Positions 55,077-62,950 of a DNA stretch of 64,000 nucleotides are shown piece after piece. The translations under genes and the position numbers were made by a program. The DNA is taken from positions 13,896-77,895 of the forward strand of contig NZ_NVEC01000023.1 in NCBI RefSeq assembly GCF_002571225.1, in the 5' to 3' direction. Source of the DNA: Bacillus sp. AFS059628. GTDB taxonomy: Bacteria > Bacillota > Bacilli > Bacillales > Bacillaceae_G. Numbering within the stretch: position 1 is the first letter of the stretch; each line of letters opens with the position of its first letter. The notes under the pieces were generated by a model. It saw only the letters and a list, made by a program, of their open reading frames with translations. It was not told the DNA's origin and did not search any database.

Positions 55077-55101
55077 GATAAAATTAAGTATTTTAGGAGG
55101 C
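55068..55101 (+). promoter_or_regulatory. translational attenuator stem of cat
   Basis: GCCTCCTAAGATA (55068-55080) pairs with TATTTTAGGAGGC (55089-55101), one wobble, 8-nt loop. The right arm contains the AGGAGG ribosome site of cat, so the stem hides it until a ribosome stalls in the leader. Confidence 0.85.
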
Positions 55102-55108
55102 GTTGAAT

Positions 55109-55756
55109 TTGAAATTCAATATTATTAATCGTGACAATTGGTATCGAAAAGAATACTTTGAACACTATTTACAACAACAAACAACATTCAGTCTTACGAA
55201 TGAAATTAATATTACTATTCTTATGAAGAATTTAAAGAATAAGAAGTACAAGTTATATCCTGCTTTTATTTTTATGGTTACAAAAATAGTTAATTCCCAC
55301 AGAGAATTTAGAACTAGTTTTAACTCAGAAGGTAATTTAGGTTATTGGACAGAAATTTTCCCTTCTTATACAATTTTTGATAAGAAGACGCACACATTTT
55401 CTAGCATCTGGTCACCAAATTTAGCTGAGTTTTCTGAGTTTTATTCTCAATACGAAAAGGATGTAGAAAAATACAATGGTACAGGTAGTTTATTTCCAAA
55501 AATACCTATACCAGATAATAATATTCCGATATCTATGATTCCTTGGAGTTCTTTTACAGCATTTAATTTAAATATTAATAATGGTGGAGATTTTCTCTTA
55601 CCAATAATAACTGGAGGGAAATATTCACAAGTAAATGATGAATTATTCCTACCTATCTCATTACAAATTCATCATGCTGTTTGTGATGGTTATCACGCTA
55701 GTGTTTTTATGAATGATTTACAAAAACTTGCTGATGAAAGTGCGGACTGGATCTAG
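55109..55756 (+). CDS. cat: chloramphenicol acetyltransferase, classical (type A)
   Basis: The product has 215 residues from TTG 55109, 8 nt after AGGAGG; an in-frame TTG at 55103 is too close to the site. The sequence is that of classical trimeric CAT: NRDNWYRKEYFEHYLQQQTTFSLTNEI, TSFNSEGNLGYWTEIFPSYTIF, PWSSFTAFNLN, and the active-site HHAVCDG (188-194). It transfers acetyl from acetyl-CoA to chloramphenicol. It is induced by leader-peptide attenuation, judging from the upstream structure, and has a strong terminator. The length is normal and no damage is seen. Confidence 0.95.
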   Translation: MKFNIINRDNWYRKEYFEHYLQQQTTFSLTNEINITILMKNLKNKKYKLYPAFIFMVTKIVNSHREFRTSFNSEGNLGYWTEIFPSYTIFDKKTHTFSSIWSPNLAEFSEFYSQYEKDVEKYNGTGSLFPKIPIPDNNIPISMIPWSSFTAFNLNINNGGDFLLPIITGGKYSQVNDELFLPISLQIHHAVCDGYHASVFMNDLQKLADESADWI

Positions 55757-55767
55757 TTGTTCATTGG

Positions 55768-55827
55768 GGTGTATTTCTATAAAAAAAGGAACTGTTAAAT
55801 CAGTTCCTTTTTTTATAGAAATACACC
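55768..55827. terminator. 27-bp perfect bidirectional terminator
   Basis: GGTGTATTTCTATAAAAAAA continued by GGAACTG (55768-55794) is exactly complementary to 55801-55827 around a TTAAAT loop. The A7/T7 tracts make it a terminator in both directions. Confidence 0.88.
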
Positions 55828-55855
55828 AAAGTTTGTGAATAGATAATATCTCTTT

Positions 55856-56062
55856 CTAATTCTGCAATACTTGCGCCATCATTCGATAGAAGAATTTCCC
55901 CATAGCATTAGATGTATCAATGTTGTCATGAATAGAAATAAAATCTACACCTAGTTCTTTGAATTTTTCACTTAACTCAATTAGGTATTTTGTAGAGCTA
56001 GAAATTCGATCAAGTTTGTAAGCAACGATCTTATCGCCTTTACGAAATACCTTTAGCAACAC
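55856..56062 (-). pseudogene. serine resolvase catalytic-domain fragment
   Basis: The frame (RKGDKIVAYKLDRISSSTKYLIELSEKF, ELGVDFISIHDNIDTSNAMGKFF) is the middle of the catalytic domain of Tn3-type resolvases. The N-terminal active-site serine part and the C-terminal helix-turn-helix are absent. Confidence 0.82.
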
Positions 56063-56067
56063 ACCGT

Positions 56068-56600
56068 TTTCAAAATATGAAAGGTCTATTTAATTATCGA
56101 ACAAGATATGAAGGGGATATTCAGATTGTAACTATGCCTGATGGAGTGGAATATCGAGGTGACGATAATGACGTAAATAAGGCATTGAGTGAGCGACTCG
56201 GATTTCCAGTAACCTTAGTGCAAGAAGAATCAATATCGTATTTTGACGAGGGACCGATATGTATCATTACGACATCATTGGACGCATGTTGAGTCAGCAA
56301 ATAGGCCCTGGTCGCTTTAGAGCCAATCTCTTAATTGATACAGAATCAACCGGATTAATAGAGGATAACTGAGTAGGTAAGCAAATCAAGGTTGGAACAA
56401 CAGTAATCCTAAGAGTTATGGCCCCACATTAAAGGTGTGTAATGGTTAATAATTCTCAAAAGGAACTACAACAGGAACTACAACAGGATAATGGATTACT
56501 ACGAACTTTAGTTAAAAATCATGGTGCAACGTTTGGTGTTTGGGCTACAGTTGAACGTAACGGTAAGGTAAATGCGGGAGATAAAGTATTCTTAAAATAG
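56068..56600 (+). pseudogene. MOSC-domain protein, truncated and frameshifted
   Basis: The frames read RYEGDIQIVTMPDGVEYRGDDNDVNKALSERLGFPVTL, then (after a shift near 56270) LSQQIGPGRFRANLLIDTES and VGTTVILRVMAP, ending NHGATFGVWATVERNGKVNAGD. This matches MOSC proteins that handle molybdenum cofactor sulfur. The start of the domain is missing, and a stop interrupts at 56371. Confidence 0.75.
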
Positions 56601-56789
56601 TCAATCTTCTATTTAACCAGCTAATAGAAGCTCAGGTGGTATTCCGTTGTTGAATAAAACTTTATTTTACCCCCATCCAAAACAGGACGGGGGTATACAT
56701 TTTGGAAACATTTAACTTTTAACAACTTATTATAACCTTGCTTGACATTTCCTTATTGCGGATGGTGTCAGCTTCGCTGGTACTCCCCC
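56601..56789. other. spacer with a GC-rich inverted block
   Basis: No gene. CCCCCATCC / GGACGGGGG form an inverted pair at about 56672-56693. Confidence 0.3.
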
Positions 56790-57071
56790 ATCTTGGCTGA
56801 ACCCCTAAAAATGTTACAGTCCCTAATCCGATTCCAAAACAAATAACTTTGCTGTACCATAGTTCAGGTTTTATCAAATTGTGCAGTAAAAAAGCCACAT
56901 ATCAATACCAATACCTGTTATAAATGCTGTTAACACCTCCACAACTTCTGGTTTTTGTTTCAGTCTTACCAAAAGTGCATCAAAAGGTGAAGTTCCAAGG
57001 TCTGATTGTTTAGTGAAAGAAATACCAAGGGTTAATATTAAAATTCCTAATACATAAAAAATATAATTCAT
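56790..57071 (-). pseudogene. YczE/YyaS-type membrane protein, internally deleted
   Basis: The frame opens at ATG 57071 (MNYIFYVLGILILTLGISFTKQSDLGTSPFDAL) with GAGGTT upstream, then jumps to RLKQKPEVVEVLTAFITGIGIDMWLF, so about 30-40 residues are missing. A later scrap reads YSKVICFGIGLGTVTFL in another frame. It is divergent from a MarR gene, with shared operators between, so it was probably a MarR-controlled gene. Confidence 0.7.
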
Positions 57072-57097
57072 TTTAGTCAACCTCTTATTGTTTTTTG

Positions 57098-57157
57098 TTG
57101 CATTTGCAATAAAAAAAGTGTTATATTAAATGTAACCCTAAATTATTGCATTTGCAA
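57098..57157. promoter_or_regulatory. two identical MarR-type palindromes
   Basis: TTGCATTTGCAA occurs at 57098-57109 and 57146-57157, both followed by TAAAAAA. They lie in the divergent spacer between the YczE remnant and the MarR gene. Confidence 0.75.
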
Positions 57158-57182
57158 TAAAAAACGCAATAAGGAGTTAATT

Positions 57183-57635
57183 ATGAAGGGAATTCTTCGT
57201 GAAATTGGAATGATAGCAAGAGCATTAGATTCTATAAGTAATATAGAATTTAAGGAATATGACCTTACAAAAGGACAGTATTTGTACCTTGTACGAATAT
57301 GTGAAAACCCAGGAATCATTCAAGAAAAGTTATCTGAGATGATAAAAGTAGATCGAACAACAACAGCTCGTGCTATCAAAAAACTTGAAATGAATGGATT
57401 TATTGAAAAGAAAGAAGATGAACATAACAAAAAAATTAAAAGGCTCTTTCCAACAGAGAAAGGGAGAAATGTTTATCCCTTTATAAAAAGAGAAAATGAA
57501 TATTCAAATACTGTTGCATTAGAGAATTTTTCCGAAAAAGAAGTAGAAACCGTTTTCAATCTTCTTCAAAGAGTAAGAAAAAATATAGAAAAAGACTGGG
57601 AATTCGTAAAAAAGGGAAACAAGAGAGATTATTGA
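57183..57635 (+). CDS. MarR-family regulator
   Basis: The product has 150 residues. The winged helix reads LTKGQYLYLVRICENPGIIQEKLSEMIKVDRTTTARAIKKLEMNGFIEKKED with a wing KKIKRLFPTEKG. AAGGAG precedes the ATG. The two TTGCATTTGCAA sites upstream are its likely operators. The genes it probably controlled (a YczE-type membrane protein on the left, a GNAT enzyme on the right) are both broken. Confidence 0.88.
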   Translation: MKGILREIGMIARALDSISNIEFKEYDLTKGQYLYLVRICENPGIIQEKLSEMIKVDRTTTARAIKKLEMNGFIEKKEDEHNKKIKRLFPTEKGRNVYPFIKRENEYSNTVALENFSEKEVETVFNLLQRVRKNIEKDWEFVKKGNKRDY

Positions 57636-57660
57636 TTATATAAAGGAGAGGAGTATTTAA

Positions 57661-57856
<196 letters not shown>

Positions 57857-58027
57857 AATGAAATAGAGGGTTAAAAATTATAAATGAGTACCACAGTAAC
57901 TTTATAATTTCGCATGATATAGTTGGGATCACGTCACCAAAAGTAAAATAGTGGTTTGGCGGTTAAATTGTCTTGGGCGGAATATGCAACATTTGATCTA
58001 AGTTTATTTCATTAGGAGATGTTTTAT

Positions 58028-58471
58028 ATGACCTGGAAAATAAAAAAATTCGATGAACTAACAAATATTGAACAATACAACATTTTAAGGGAGCGCACAT
58101 CGGTATTTGTAGTTGAGCAAAATTGCGCTTATGAAGAAATAGATGGGAAAGACCTTAATTCTTACCATGTTTTTAAAGAAGAGAAAGAAAGGATTATTAC
58201 ATATTTAAGAATTGTTCCTGCTGGTATTGCTTATGAGGAAATTTCGTTTGGTAGAGTTTTAGTAAAAAAAGAGCATAGAGGACAAGGAATTGCTAAAGAG
58301 CTCGTAAACGTAGCATTAGATTTTATTCAGAATGAGTTAAAAGAAGACACTATTAAGATTCAAGCTCAAGAATATTTGCATGAATTTTACAGTTCCTTTG
58401 GGTTTAAATCTGTATCTGAAACGTATTTAGAAGATAATATTCCTCATATTGATATGATTTTAAAAATCTAA
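58028..58471 (+). CDS. GNAT acetyltransferase, ElaA family
   Basis: The product has 147 residues from ATG 58028 with TAGGAG upstream; an in-frame ATG at 58019 is too close to that site. ElaA landmarks are clear: LRERTSVFVVEQNCAYEEIDGKDL near the start, then SFGRVLVKKEHRGQGIAKELVNVAL (acetyl-CoA loop) and IKIQAQEYLHEFYSSFGF. The physiological substrate is unknown. It is a single-gene unit with a hairpin after it. Confidence 0.87.
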   Translation: MTWKIKKFDELTNIEQYNILRERTSVFVVEQNCAYEEIDGKDLNSYHVFKEEKERIITYLRIVPAGIAYEEISFGRVLVKKEHRGQGIAKELVNVALDFIQNELKEDTIKIQAQEYLHEFYSSFGFKSVSETYLEDNIPHIDMILKI

Positions 58472-58521
58472 TCTATAAAATTACTGACAAAAAGAAAACA
58501 TACTATGTAAGAACTTGATAC

Positions 58522-58561
58522 CCACTCTTTCCGGGCTTACGACGGCGTGAAGAAAGAGTGG
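58522..58561 (+). terminator. possible terminator after the ElaA-type gene
   Basis: CCACTCTTTC (58522-58531) pairs perfectly with GAAAGAGTGG (58552-58561); a weak T run follows. Confidence 0.6.
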
Positions 58562-58601
58562 CTTCTTTAAAATCAAAATATAATTGGAAAGGAGTAGAAA
58601 A

Positions 58602-58640
58602 ATGAAAAATCCTTTTAAAAAATTAGAAGGATTAATTAAC
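58602..58640 (+). pseudogene. start of a small gene cut off near the Tn3-like repeat
   Basis: GGAAAGGAG precedes ATG and the frame MKNPFKKLEGLIN stops after 13 codons, 20 bp from the repeat. It is probably a truncated gene start. Confidence 0.35.
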
Positions 58641-58659
58641 TAACCTTTGTTCAAATTCG

Positions 58660-58697
58660 CTTAGCGTACGAAATTTGCGTTTTGTTGGTGATACCCC
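58660..58697 (-). repeat. 38-bp Tn3-family-like terminal inverted repeat, right copy
   Basis: Read on the minus strand it starts GGGGTATCACC and ends CGTACGCTAAG, exactly 38 bp, as in Tn3-family ends (GGGG start, ACGCTAAG inner end). The interior side faces left, toward the copy at 25622. Confidence 0.65.
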
Positions 58698-58817
58698 ATG
58701 CCCATCAAGCTAAGAAAAACAATTACCCCCAAAACGAAAATTTTAGAACTTCTTTATTGGATAAAGCTTAAATTTTTTATTTTGGGGGATATATCGATTG
58801 TTAGCTTGACGGCTATG
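58697..58817 (+). mobile_element. 121-bp IS231-type miniature element
   Basis: The left end CATGCCCATCAAGCTAAG and the right end CTTGACGGCTATG are inverted repeats; subterminal CCCCCAAAA and TTTTGGGGG also pair. There is no gene inside. It begins in the last base of the Tn3-like repeat. Confidence 0.7.
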
Positions 58818-59145
58818 TTTGAAAATATGAAATATCCTAACCGTTAAACTAGCTGTAACAAAATACTGTATCAAAAATAATTCGTAACATTATTAGTAAA
58901 ACATCTTTTTACTACATCGAAATCTGATAATGTAAATAAAATACAGCCTATGACCCAAAATTACATGTATCCCGGCTGACCCCCTTTTTCGTTTGAAGAA
59001 AAGAGTATGTTATCCAGAAGAAGTGAAGCGGAAAGTGTCATATAATGTTTCACCAAATATACGTAAGAACCGTTTTTGTATTGCAAAAACACTTATTTAA
59101 AAAATATAATCTTTTCTCATTAATATGAGCAATTCTTAATTAAGT
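58818..59145. other. gene-free stretch
   Basis: About 330 bp between the miniature element and the end of the MFS gene; no feature recognised. Confidence 0.3.
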
Positions 59146-60342
59146 TCATGAATTCTTAGTTTGCTTTTCTACAAAGGATGAGTTTCGTTTCATCCTTTGA
59201 TGTATCATATTAAATAAAATTGAAGTCAAAACACCTATTGCTAAAAATATAAACCAAGACCATGGAATATCATTATATTTATTTAACCAAGCTCCAAGAT
59301 AGTTTCCTAAGGAGCCACCAATAGCCCAACAGGCTTGAAACATTCCAAAAAACAACCCTGCAGGTTTATTAGCACTAAATTGCGCCACTGTCATTTCAGC
59401 TCCTGGTAGAGCCAGTGTTTCTCCTAATGTATAAAGAAAAACACAAAATAACATCCAATAAATAGATGGAATAAGAGGGATTATTCCTATTGCTATTCCC
59501 ATAATCAAGACACCTATTTTAACCATAATCATAGGATCTTGATTAATAAACACCTTTCTTAAAAAGAACATTAACAGTAATCCTGTAACCCCATTTATTA
59601 TGAAAAGGGAACTTACTAATTGGGTGTTTCCAGATAAATCGTATGCTTTAATTGGAAATGAGATATTTAATTGAGCAAACATAATCCAAAATAAAGACAG
59701 TACACATATAAATGAAACAAACAATTTATTTGAAATAGCAGTTTTTAAACTTAATAATACTTTTTGATTATCTTTAATAGTTCTAGGGTATTTACTACGA
59801 TATATAAAAAGAATAAAACTTAAAACTAGCATAGTAATACCTGCAATAGTAAATGGATATACTGGATTAAACTGAATCAATAATGCCCCAACTAATGGAC
59901 CTATAATTACTCCTGTATTAAGCATCTGATTAAAGTAAGTGAATATTTTTTTTCGAACTGTCTCTTTTTGCGATGTAAAAAAGGCAGTAACTGAAGGATC
60001 AAATAACGCTCCTCCAAATCCGAAAAAAAGTGCTGCAATGATTACAGACCAGAAACTGTCAGCAAAAACAAATGCTCCAAACCCTAATGCTCTTACCATC
60101 ACTCCTCCAATCACATTTACTGTATGACTTACACGATCACCTATAAAGCCCGTAAATACTGGTAGTCCACGATGCGCAATGAGTATTGTAGTTAAAATAG
60201 TCCCCACTTCCCAAGAAGAAAAATGAAGATTATTTGTTAAATGTAGTGCTAAAAAAGGCATAATCATAAAACTTCCTGTATTCATAAGTAACACAGCTAA
60301 AAGCAACATTTTGATGGGAACAGGAATTTTTTCATTAATCAT
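59146..60342 (-). CDS. MFS transporter (12-helix, drug-efflux-like)
   Basis: The product has 398 residues and 12 hydrophobic segments. The motif-A region is GFIGDRVSHTVNVIGG and the mid part shows FNQMLNTGVIIGPLVGALLI, a motif C of antiporters. GLFFGMFQACWAIGGSLGNYLGAW lies near helix 11. AGGGGGAA precedes the ATG. It is divergent from the CGNR-like regulator at 60743 with a 400-bp spacer, so regulation by that protein is possible. The substrate is unknown. Confidence 0.88.
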   Translation of the reverse strand: MINEKIPVPIKMLLLAVLLMNTGSFMIMPFLALHLTNNLHFSSWEVGTILTTILIAHRGLPVFTGFIGDRVSHTVNVIGGVMVRALGFGAFVFADSFWSVIIAALFFGFGGALFDPSVTAFFTSQKETVRKKIFTYFNQMLNTGVIIGPLVGALLIQFNPVYPFTIAGITMLVLSFILFIYRSKYPRTIKDNQKVLLSLKTAISNKLFVSFICVLSLFWIMFAQLNISFPIKAYDLSGNTQLVSSLFIINGVTGLLLMFFLRKVFINQDPMIMVKIGVLIMGIAIGIIPLIPSIYWMLFCVFLYTLGETLALPGAEMTVAQFSANKPAGLFFGMFQACWAIGGSLGNYLGAWLNKYNDIPWSWFIFLAIGVLTSILFNMIHQRMKRNSSFVEKQTKNS

Positions 60343-60742
60343 TTTTTGTTCCCCCTCTGTATCTCTTCTATATTTACTTCAACATTTAGTTCCATTGAAT
60401 AGTCTCCTATATATTTTATATGCAGTTATTTTTCTTTATTAATAGTTGGATACTTCAATCACAAAAAAATGCACATTTTACTAATAATTAATTTCCATAA
60501 CTTCCTACTTGAAAACTATGGTATACATTACAATTTTCATAAAGTGGTCATGATGAGTTTCATTTTTGATTGATATACTTTCTATCAAGTGAACAATGTC
60601 ATAATACAAACTATCACCACCTTTAATACTTAAGTTCGCCTCTGTTAACTGTTATTAGTTTTTAATGGTTAACATTTTCTTTTATTATGTTACCAATAGT
60701 TGTATAATATAGTCAATACTGAATATTTGGAGGTGAACGAAG
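60343..60742. promoter_or_regulatory. divergent spacer between MFS and CGNR-like genes
   Basis: A 400-bp A+T-rich region that must contain both promoters. A possible pair TTGTAT/TATAGT lies near 60700-60712. No obvious palindrome. Confidence 0.35.
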
Positions 60743-61288
60743 GTGATTAATAATCAAATAGCACCAGGGAATTTAGAAATTATACGTAGTTTCTTAAATA
60801 CTTGGGACATTCCAAATGAAACACGTAAGCCTAGAGAACATTTAAATTCTAAAGAAGATATAAAAAACTTTATATCAGAGAATTTTAATGATATTAAATT
60901 TTTCGGTGAGTTAGAGGATGTCCTTCAATTTCGAAAAGATATTCGCATTTCATTAGAAACAAATAATGTTGATAAATTAACAAAGTGGTTAACAAGTTAC
61001 CCTATAAATGTATCCATTTTAGATATTGATAATATTCAATATAATGCTATTAAAAAACATAACTTTTTTAGTGAAGTTTTGATTATAATTGTTAAAAACA
61101 TCTCCTCAAATCAGTGGAAACGTCTTAAAGCATGTCCAGATTGTAAATGGGTTTTTTATGATAACTCTAGAAATGGGAGTAAGCGTTGGTGTGGGATGTA
61201 TGCATCCGAACCAAAAGGAAGGTCATGTGGTACCATAGCAAAAGTACAACGATATCGAAAAAAAAATAAGAGTAGTTCAAAAGTATAA
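60743..61288 (+). CDS. CGNR-like zinc-finger protein (ABATE type)
   Basis: The product has 181 residues from GTG 60743 with GGAGGTG upstream. The N-terminal ~110 residues resemble the ABATE (stress-induced) domain. The C-terminal zinc finger shows LKACPDCKWVFYDNSRNGSKRWC, but the usual CGNR is replaced by SCGTIAKVQRYRKK with an insertion before it. Proteins of this family are putative transcription regulators. Its divergent neighbour is an MFS transporter. Confidence 0.83.
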   Translation: MINNQIAPGNLEIIRSFLNTWDIPNETRKPREHLNSKEDIKNFISENFNDIKFFGELEDVLQFRKDIRISLETNNVDKLTKWLTSYPINVSILDIDNIQYNAIKKHNFFSEVLIIIVKNISSNQWKRLKACPDCKWVFYDNSRNGSKRWCGMYASEPKGRSCGTIAKVQRYRKKNKSSSKV

Positions 61289-61298
61289 GAATATATAG

Positions 61299-61400
61299 GG
61301 GTACCGCCTCATCGCTATCAATTTAATATTTTGCACTACCTATAAAGCGAAAAAGGCATTATCCTTTCTGTAGAATTATAGGAAAGGATGGCGTTTCTTT
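61299..61400 (+). repeat. IS231-type left end next to a Tn4430-like GGGGTACCGCC
   Basis: GGGGTACCGCC (61299-61309) is the start of a Tn4430-type terminal repeat. CATCGCTATCAATTTAA follows as the IS231-type left end, then the ribosome-site stem-loop (ATCCTTTC with GAAAGGAT). No right end was found after the transposase. Confidence 0.6.
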
Positions 61401-62834
61401 ATGAATCTTTCAATTCTTGACGAACTTCAACCGATTGCGGAAGAATTACAACGACATATGTCTCCTCATACTCTAGAACACCTAGCCAAAGAAAAAGGAT
61501 TCGTTCAGCGAAAGAGTAAATATCAAGCACAGGAGTTAATTGCTTTATGTGTATGGCTTAGTCAACAGGTTGCAAGTACATCACTCACACAATTATGTAG
61601 CTGTCTTGAAGTATCTACAGGTGTTCTTATCAGTCCTGAAGGACTTAACCAACGATTTAATGCCTCCGCAGTACAGTTTCTTGAACAAGTGCTAGCTAAA
61701 CTTCTAATTCAAAGAATTCATTCAACAAAAGAAATAATTCATCAATATACCACGACCTTTAAGCACATTCGGATTCTAGATTCTACAACATTCCAGCTTC
61801 CAGATAAGTTTTCTCCACATTATCAAGGTTCAGGTGGAAGTAGCCATACGGCAGGAGTTAAAATTCAATTGGAGTATGACCTGTTGAGTGGAAAGTTTCT
61901 GCACGTTTATGTAGGGGAAGGAAGAGAAAATGATAAAACATTTGGTTCAACAAGCCTACAAACTATTCGACCAAAAGATTTGTACATAAGAGATTTAGGC
62001 TATTTCGACTTACATGACTTACAGAAAATCCATGATAAAGAAGCTTACTATATCTCACGTTTGAAATTAAATTCTCGAATCTATCGTAAGAATGATAAGC
62101 CAGAGTATTTTCGAAATGGGATTGTAAAGAAAGGATCACTCTATATTCAGTTAGATATGGAAGAACTCATGAATCAATTGTCTCCTGGTCAAACAATGGA
62201 GGTTTCAGAGGCATGCATTGGACAGTATCAAAAATTGCCAGCTCGTGTTATTATTCATCGATTAACAAAGGAACAAACAGAGAAAAGGTTGAAGGAACAA
62301 GCCAAAAAAGAAAAGAAGAAAGGTATTACCTACAAAGAGCGGAGTAAGCGGTTGAGTGGGATCAATATGTATATTACGAATCTTCCTGCAGAAAATGTTC
62401 CAACGGAACATATCCATGACTTGTATTCATTACGCTGGCAAATTAAAATTTTGTTCAAAACATGGAAATCTTTCTTTCAAATTGACAAGTGCAAAGAAAT
62501 TAAGAAAGAACGCTTAGAATGCCATTTATATGGACAGCTCATTAGTATTTTACTCTGTTCATCGACGATGTTTAAAATGCGTCAGTTACTCTTGGATAAG
62601 AAAAAGAAAGAGTTAAGTGAATACAAATCCATCTATATGATAAAGAATTATTATCTATTGTTTTATGAGGGACTACAGAAGGGCAGCCATGAATTATTAA
62701 AAGTTTTACTGCGTTTGTTTTACCTTTTAGAGAAAAACGGAAGAAAATCTCACCGGTACGAACAGAAAACCGTCTTTGATATCTTAGGTGTTGTCTATGA
62801 TTATATGTTGTCAAAAAGTTTCAAAGCTGCATAA
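61401..62834 (+). CDS. IS4-family transposase (IS231 type), catalytic Glu replaced by Lys
   Basis: The product has 477 residues, full length and without stops. The first two acidic residues are present (RILDSTTFQLPD, YIRDLGYFDL). In the YREK signature, YSLRWQIKILFKTWK has Lys at 349 (AAA at 62445-62447) where the catalytic Glu belongs; the sister copy at 34626 has WQIEIVF. The enzyme should therefore be inactive. A right end was not found, so the element is also truncated. Confidence 0.9.
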   Translation: MNLSILDELQPIAEELQRHMSPHTLEHLAKEKGFVQRKSKYQAQELIALCVWLSQQVASTSLTQLCSCLEVSTGVLISPEGLNQRFNASAVQFLEQVLAKLLIQRIHSTKEIIHQYTTTFKHIRILDSTTFQLPDKFSPHYQGSGGSSHTAGVKIQLEYDLLSGKFLHVYVGEGRENDKTFGSTSLQTIRPKDLYIRDLGYFDLHDLQKIHDKEAYYISRLKLNSRIYRKNDKPEYFRNGIVKKGSLYIQLDMEELMNQLSPGQTMEVSEACIGQYQKLPARVIIHRLTKEQTEKRLKEQAKKEKKKGITYKERSKRLSGINMYITNLPAENVPTEHIHDLYSLRWQIKILFKTWKSFFQIDKCKEIKKERLECHLYGQLISILLCSSTMFKMRQLLLDKKKKELSEYKSIYMIKNYYLLFYEGLQKGSHELLKVLLRLFYLLEKNGRKSHRYEQKTVFDILGVVYDYMLSKSFKAA

Positions 62835-62950
62835 TATTTTTAAAATGCCTAGTTAATAGGTTTATTTGTTAATAGAGCAAGAGGGTAAACTGAGTTTAGA
62901 CGATTAAACGTATACTATAAATTATACAAATAGAACAAGGAGGTAAAGTA

